This document shows positions 62,139 through 64,000 of a stretch of DNA of 64,000 bases, in pieces. Each line of letters opens with the position of its first letter. Position 1 is the first letter of the stretch. The DNA is from Gottfriedia acidiceleris (lineage in GTDB: Bacteria > Bacillota > Bacilli > Bacillales > Bacillaceae_G). The notes under the pieces are model-generated. The model did not search any database. It saw only the letters and a list, made by a program, of their open reading frames with translations, and was not told the DNA's origin. Location: the NCBI RefSeq assembly GCF_002128425.1, contig NZ_NESS01000002.1:62001-126000 (forward strand), read 5' to 3'. The position numbers were made by a program, and so were the translations under genes.

Positions 62139-62175
62139 AAATAGAAGATGATCATTAATTGATCACCCTCTATTT
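62139..62175 (+). terminator. Hairpin after the GrpB-like pseudogene
   Basis: AAATAGA/TCTATTT and TGATCA/TGATCA pair around a short loop with a few mismatches between them. No strong T run follows. The remaining bases to 62319 show no gene. Confidence 0.55.
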
Positions 62176-62319
62176 ATCTAGTTTAATAAGGTAAAAGACT
62201 CATTGTATAACAGATAGATTATATGTTGTTAGAGCTTAAATTATAAACAACATAAGATTTAGTTACATAAAATCTCAATTATTTATTGTTGTAGCTAAAA
62301 AGGAGAGAGACTAGGTAGA

Positions 62320-63225
62320 ATGGATGGTTATCAATATATTTTAATAAATAACAATAAAATTGAAGTGTTATACAAAGGGAATAAAGGACCATTATTTGTC
62401 ATACTTACTGGTATGGGATGTTCTTTTGATGAGTGGTATGAGATTATAAACATTTTAAGCCAAACTAATAGAGTTCTAACATTTCATCGTCAGGGGCTTG
62501 GTAAAAGTGAAATTGGAGAAGGTGTTAAGAATACTGAATCGACAGTACGTGTTCTAGCTTCATTACTTGATCATTTTAAAATTGAAGAACCAATTTATTT
62601 AATTGGGCATTCTTATGGTGGTCTATGTGCACAACACTTCGCTAAATCATATTCTAAAATTGTGGCTGGCGTGATTTTGGTTGATTCTACTTCTATTGAA
62701 TTGAAAGAGTTGGATAATTTAAATCTACCTGTAATAGATCAAGAAACTGATAAAGATTGGATCGAAAAATGTTTAAATTATGCGCTTAAAGATTTAAAAC
62801 AATTATCGAAAATACTTAATCCAACTTTGAATGATAAACATCGCCAATTACCAATTGATATTCAACAGAGATTATTGGATTTTCAAATAAATCCTTCATT
62901 ATATAAGGCGATGGCATCGGAAATTAAAGAGTGGAAAAAGGATGCTGAAGTTATTAAAAATCTTGGGGATTTCCCTGATATTCCGTTAATCGTAATTGGA
63001 CGCGATAAAGATTTCACGATTAAGTCAGAATTGAAAACAGGAACTCCTTTATGGGAATTAAGAGTTTTTGAAGATAAGTGGTCGCAATTGATCACTAATC
63101 AAGTTAAATTATCTTCAAAGAGTGAATTGTTATTTGCAAGTAATTCAGGACATTCTGTATTTCTTGATCGTCCAGACCTAATAATTGAATGTGTACATAG
63201 AATTTCAAGTGAGCATCACAAGTAA
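62320..63225 (+). CDS. Alpha/beta-fold hydrolase
   Basis: The 301-residue protein has the nucleophile elbow GHSYGGL with Ser near residue 99, an oxyanion-type LTGMGCSFDEWYEI near residue 30 and a terminal SGHSVFLDRPDLI containing the catalytic His. It is a general serine hydrolase of unknown substrate. AAGGAGAGAG precedes the ATG at a long spacing. No functional link to its neighbours is evident. Confidence 0.85.
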   Translation: MDGYQYILINNNKIEVLYKGNKGPLFVILTGMGCSFDEWYEIINILSQTNRVLTFHRQGLGKSEIGEGVKNTESTVRVLASLLDHFKIEEPIYLIGHSYGGLCAQHFAKSYSKIVAGVILVDSTSIELKELDNLNLPVIDQETDKDWIEKCLNYALKDLKQLSKILNPTLNDKHRQLPIDIQQRLLDFQINPSLYKAMASEIKEWKKDAEVIKNLGDFPDIPLIVIGRDKDFTIKSELKTGTPLWELRVFEDKWSQLITNQVKLSSKSELLFASNSGHSVFLDRPDLIIECVHRISSEHHK

Positions 63226-63304
63226 TTGTAATTGTTGAACAATGGACAAATTTTTTCTGGTAAAATAAGGTTAAATAATGATGTACTCAAGTAGGAGACG
63301 AGCC

Positions 63305-63898
63305 ATGAAAGATACCGAAATGTATGTTTATCACATTGTTACTAGAAAAAAAATGAACCTTGGGCAGATAATTGATTTCGACGGTGATCAAAAAAATACC
63401 TTATATAGCTTCTTTTTTGAAAAGGAGCAATTGAATAATAAAGGTGAAGATTTTATACAGATATTTTATAGACATTATACAGAAGTCGGGTTTAAACAGG
63501 ATGCAGAAAATGCTGAAGTTGCTAAGAAGTACGTAGGTCAAACTACTAGGGCAATTAGAGAAGTAATTTTAGAAATGGTTAGACTGCAAGAATATCCAGA
63601 ATATCCGTCTAGATTGTCTTGCTTATACGCTGCCAAAAGTTATGAGGATTCTTTGAAATGGAAGGAAATATTCGATTCGTTCAATCGAAAAGTTTTGCAG
63701 ATTGTTAAATTAAGAGTTAATGGGAGTTCTTTTGAGGGCGATGGAAATCTATTACCGAAAGAGGATGGGCTACCATTTGCAAAGAAAATTGAACAAGCTA
63801 GAGAATATTGGATGGGTAATGTTAAAAATGATCTTCCTGAGCTTTTAATTAATGGGAAAATTGAAGTGGTAGAAATTATTGATGATTTCGTAGTTTAA
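63305..63898 (+). CDS. Probable DUF2441 protein
   Basis: The 197-residue soluble protein has [18 protein letters not shown] at the start, [20 protein letters not shown] and [15 protein letters not shown] in the middle, and [20 protein letters not shown] at the end. This looks like DUF2441, a family whose fold is suspected to relate to ADP-ribosyltransferases; the function is unknown. ATG 63305 follows GGAGACGAGCC; an ATG 27 bases earlier is in frame but has no ribosome binding site. The last 100 bases of the window show nothing. Confidence 0.6.
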   Translation: MKDTEMYVYHIVTRKKMNLGQIIDFDGDQKNTLYSFFFEKEQLNNKGEDFIQIFYRHYTEVGFKQDAENAEVAKKYVGQTTRAIREVILEMVRLQEYPEYPSRLSCLYAAKSYEDSLKWKEIFDSFNRKVLQIVKLRVNGSSFEGDGNLLPKEDGLPFAKKIEQAREYWMGNVKNDLPELLINGKIEVVEIIDDFVV

Positions 63899-64000
63899 TT
63901 TCATCATTTTTTAAAATTGATTTCTAATCTTAACTAAAACAGACCATACGGAAAGTTCACTTTACAATATCGTTGTAACAATAATTCAAATCGGCAATTA

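Overview
This window is a chromosomal segment of a low-GC, endospore-forming Firmicute of the family Bacillaceae. From about 15 kb onward the gene order follows the tkt-to-parC 'yne' neighbourhood known from Bacillus subtilis: ynzC, tkt, sirA, yneF, ccdA, ccdC, yneK, sspP, sspO, acnA(citB), yneN, sspN, tlp, yneP, plsY, yneT, parE, parC. Spore genes (sirA, sspP, sspO, sspN, tlp, a sleL-like lytic enzyme) confirm a spore former. No rRNA, tRNA, CRISPR array or intact transposon was seen.

Region 1 (1-14.6 kb) is a tightly packed anaerobic-type cobalamin cluster on the + strand, cut by the left edge of the window: cbiD (partial), cbiET fusion, cbiL, cbiF, cbiG, cbiA, cobQ, cobT, cobA, a nitroreductase, cobO, a threonine-phosphate decarboxylase, broken cobU, a cobS remnant, cbiB, a pduX-like kinase and a NiCoT-type metal transporter. 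Most genes overlap by a few bases. The cbi/cob genes are visibly more GC-rich than everything to their right. The two nucleotide-loop assembly genes cobU and cobS are decayed, although cobT and the linker genes remain open.

Region 2 (14.6-15.3 kb) is the right-hand junction of this cluster. It holds a long hairpin, a 16-bp palindrome and a 3' fragment that reads like the C-terminus of the YneB resolvase, which normally sits just upstream of ynzC. The cobalamin block therefore appears to occupy the place of the lexA-yneA-yneB side of the ancestral neighbourhood.

Region 3 (15.3-48.1 kb) is the yne backbone with lineage-specific inserts: a BmrC/BmrD-type heterodimeric ABC exporter, azlCD (branched-chain amino acid export), a bdbD-like disulfide oxidoreductase, an M15 endolysin-like protein, a GH18 LysM enzyme, an SPFH protein with a small membrane partner, and a response regulator/histidine kinase/HtrA module between plsY and yneT. 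Thiol-redox functions (ccdA, ccdC, bdbD, yneN) are concentrated here. A 20-bp-period tandem repeat lies downstream of aconitase.

Region 4 (48.1-57.4 kb) has a five-gene branched-chain amino acid ABC importer (livKHMGF) preceded by three Spo0A-box cores and a CodY-like site, a T-box-controlled glycyl-tRNA synthetase, a Bax-inhibitor-1-like membrane protein and two small proteins.

Region 5 (57.4-64 kb) is accessory: GNAT acetyltransferases (one frameshifted), an orphan orotate phosphoribosyltransferase coupled to an MFS transporter, a peptidase-E-like protein, a broken GrpB-family gene, an alpha/beta hydrolase and a probable DUF2441 protein. All functions are inferred from sequence motifs and gene order; no search was run.
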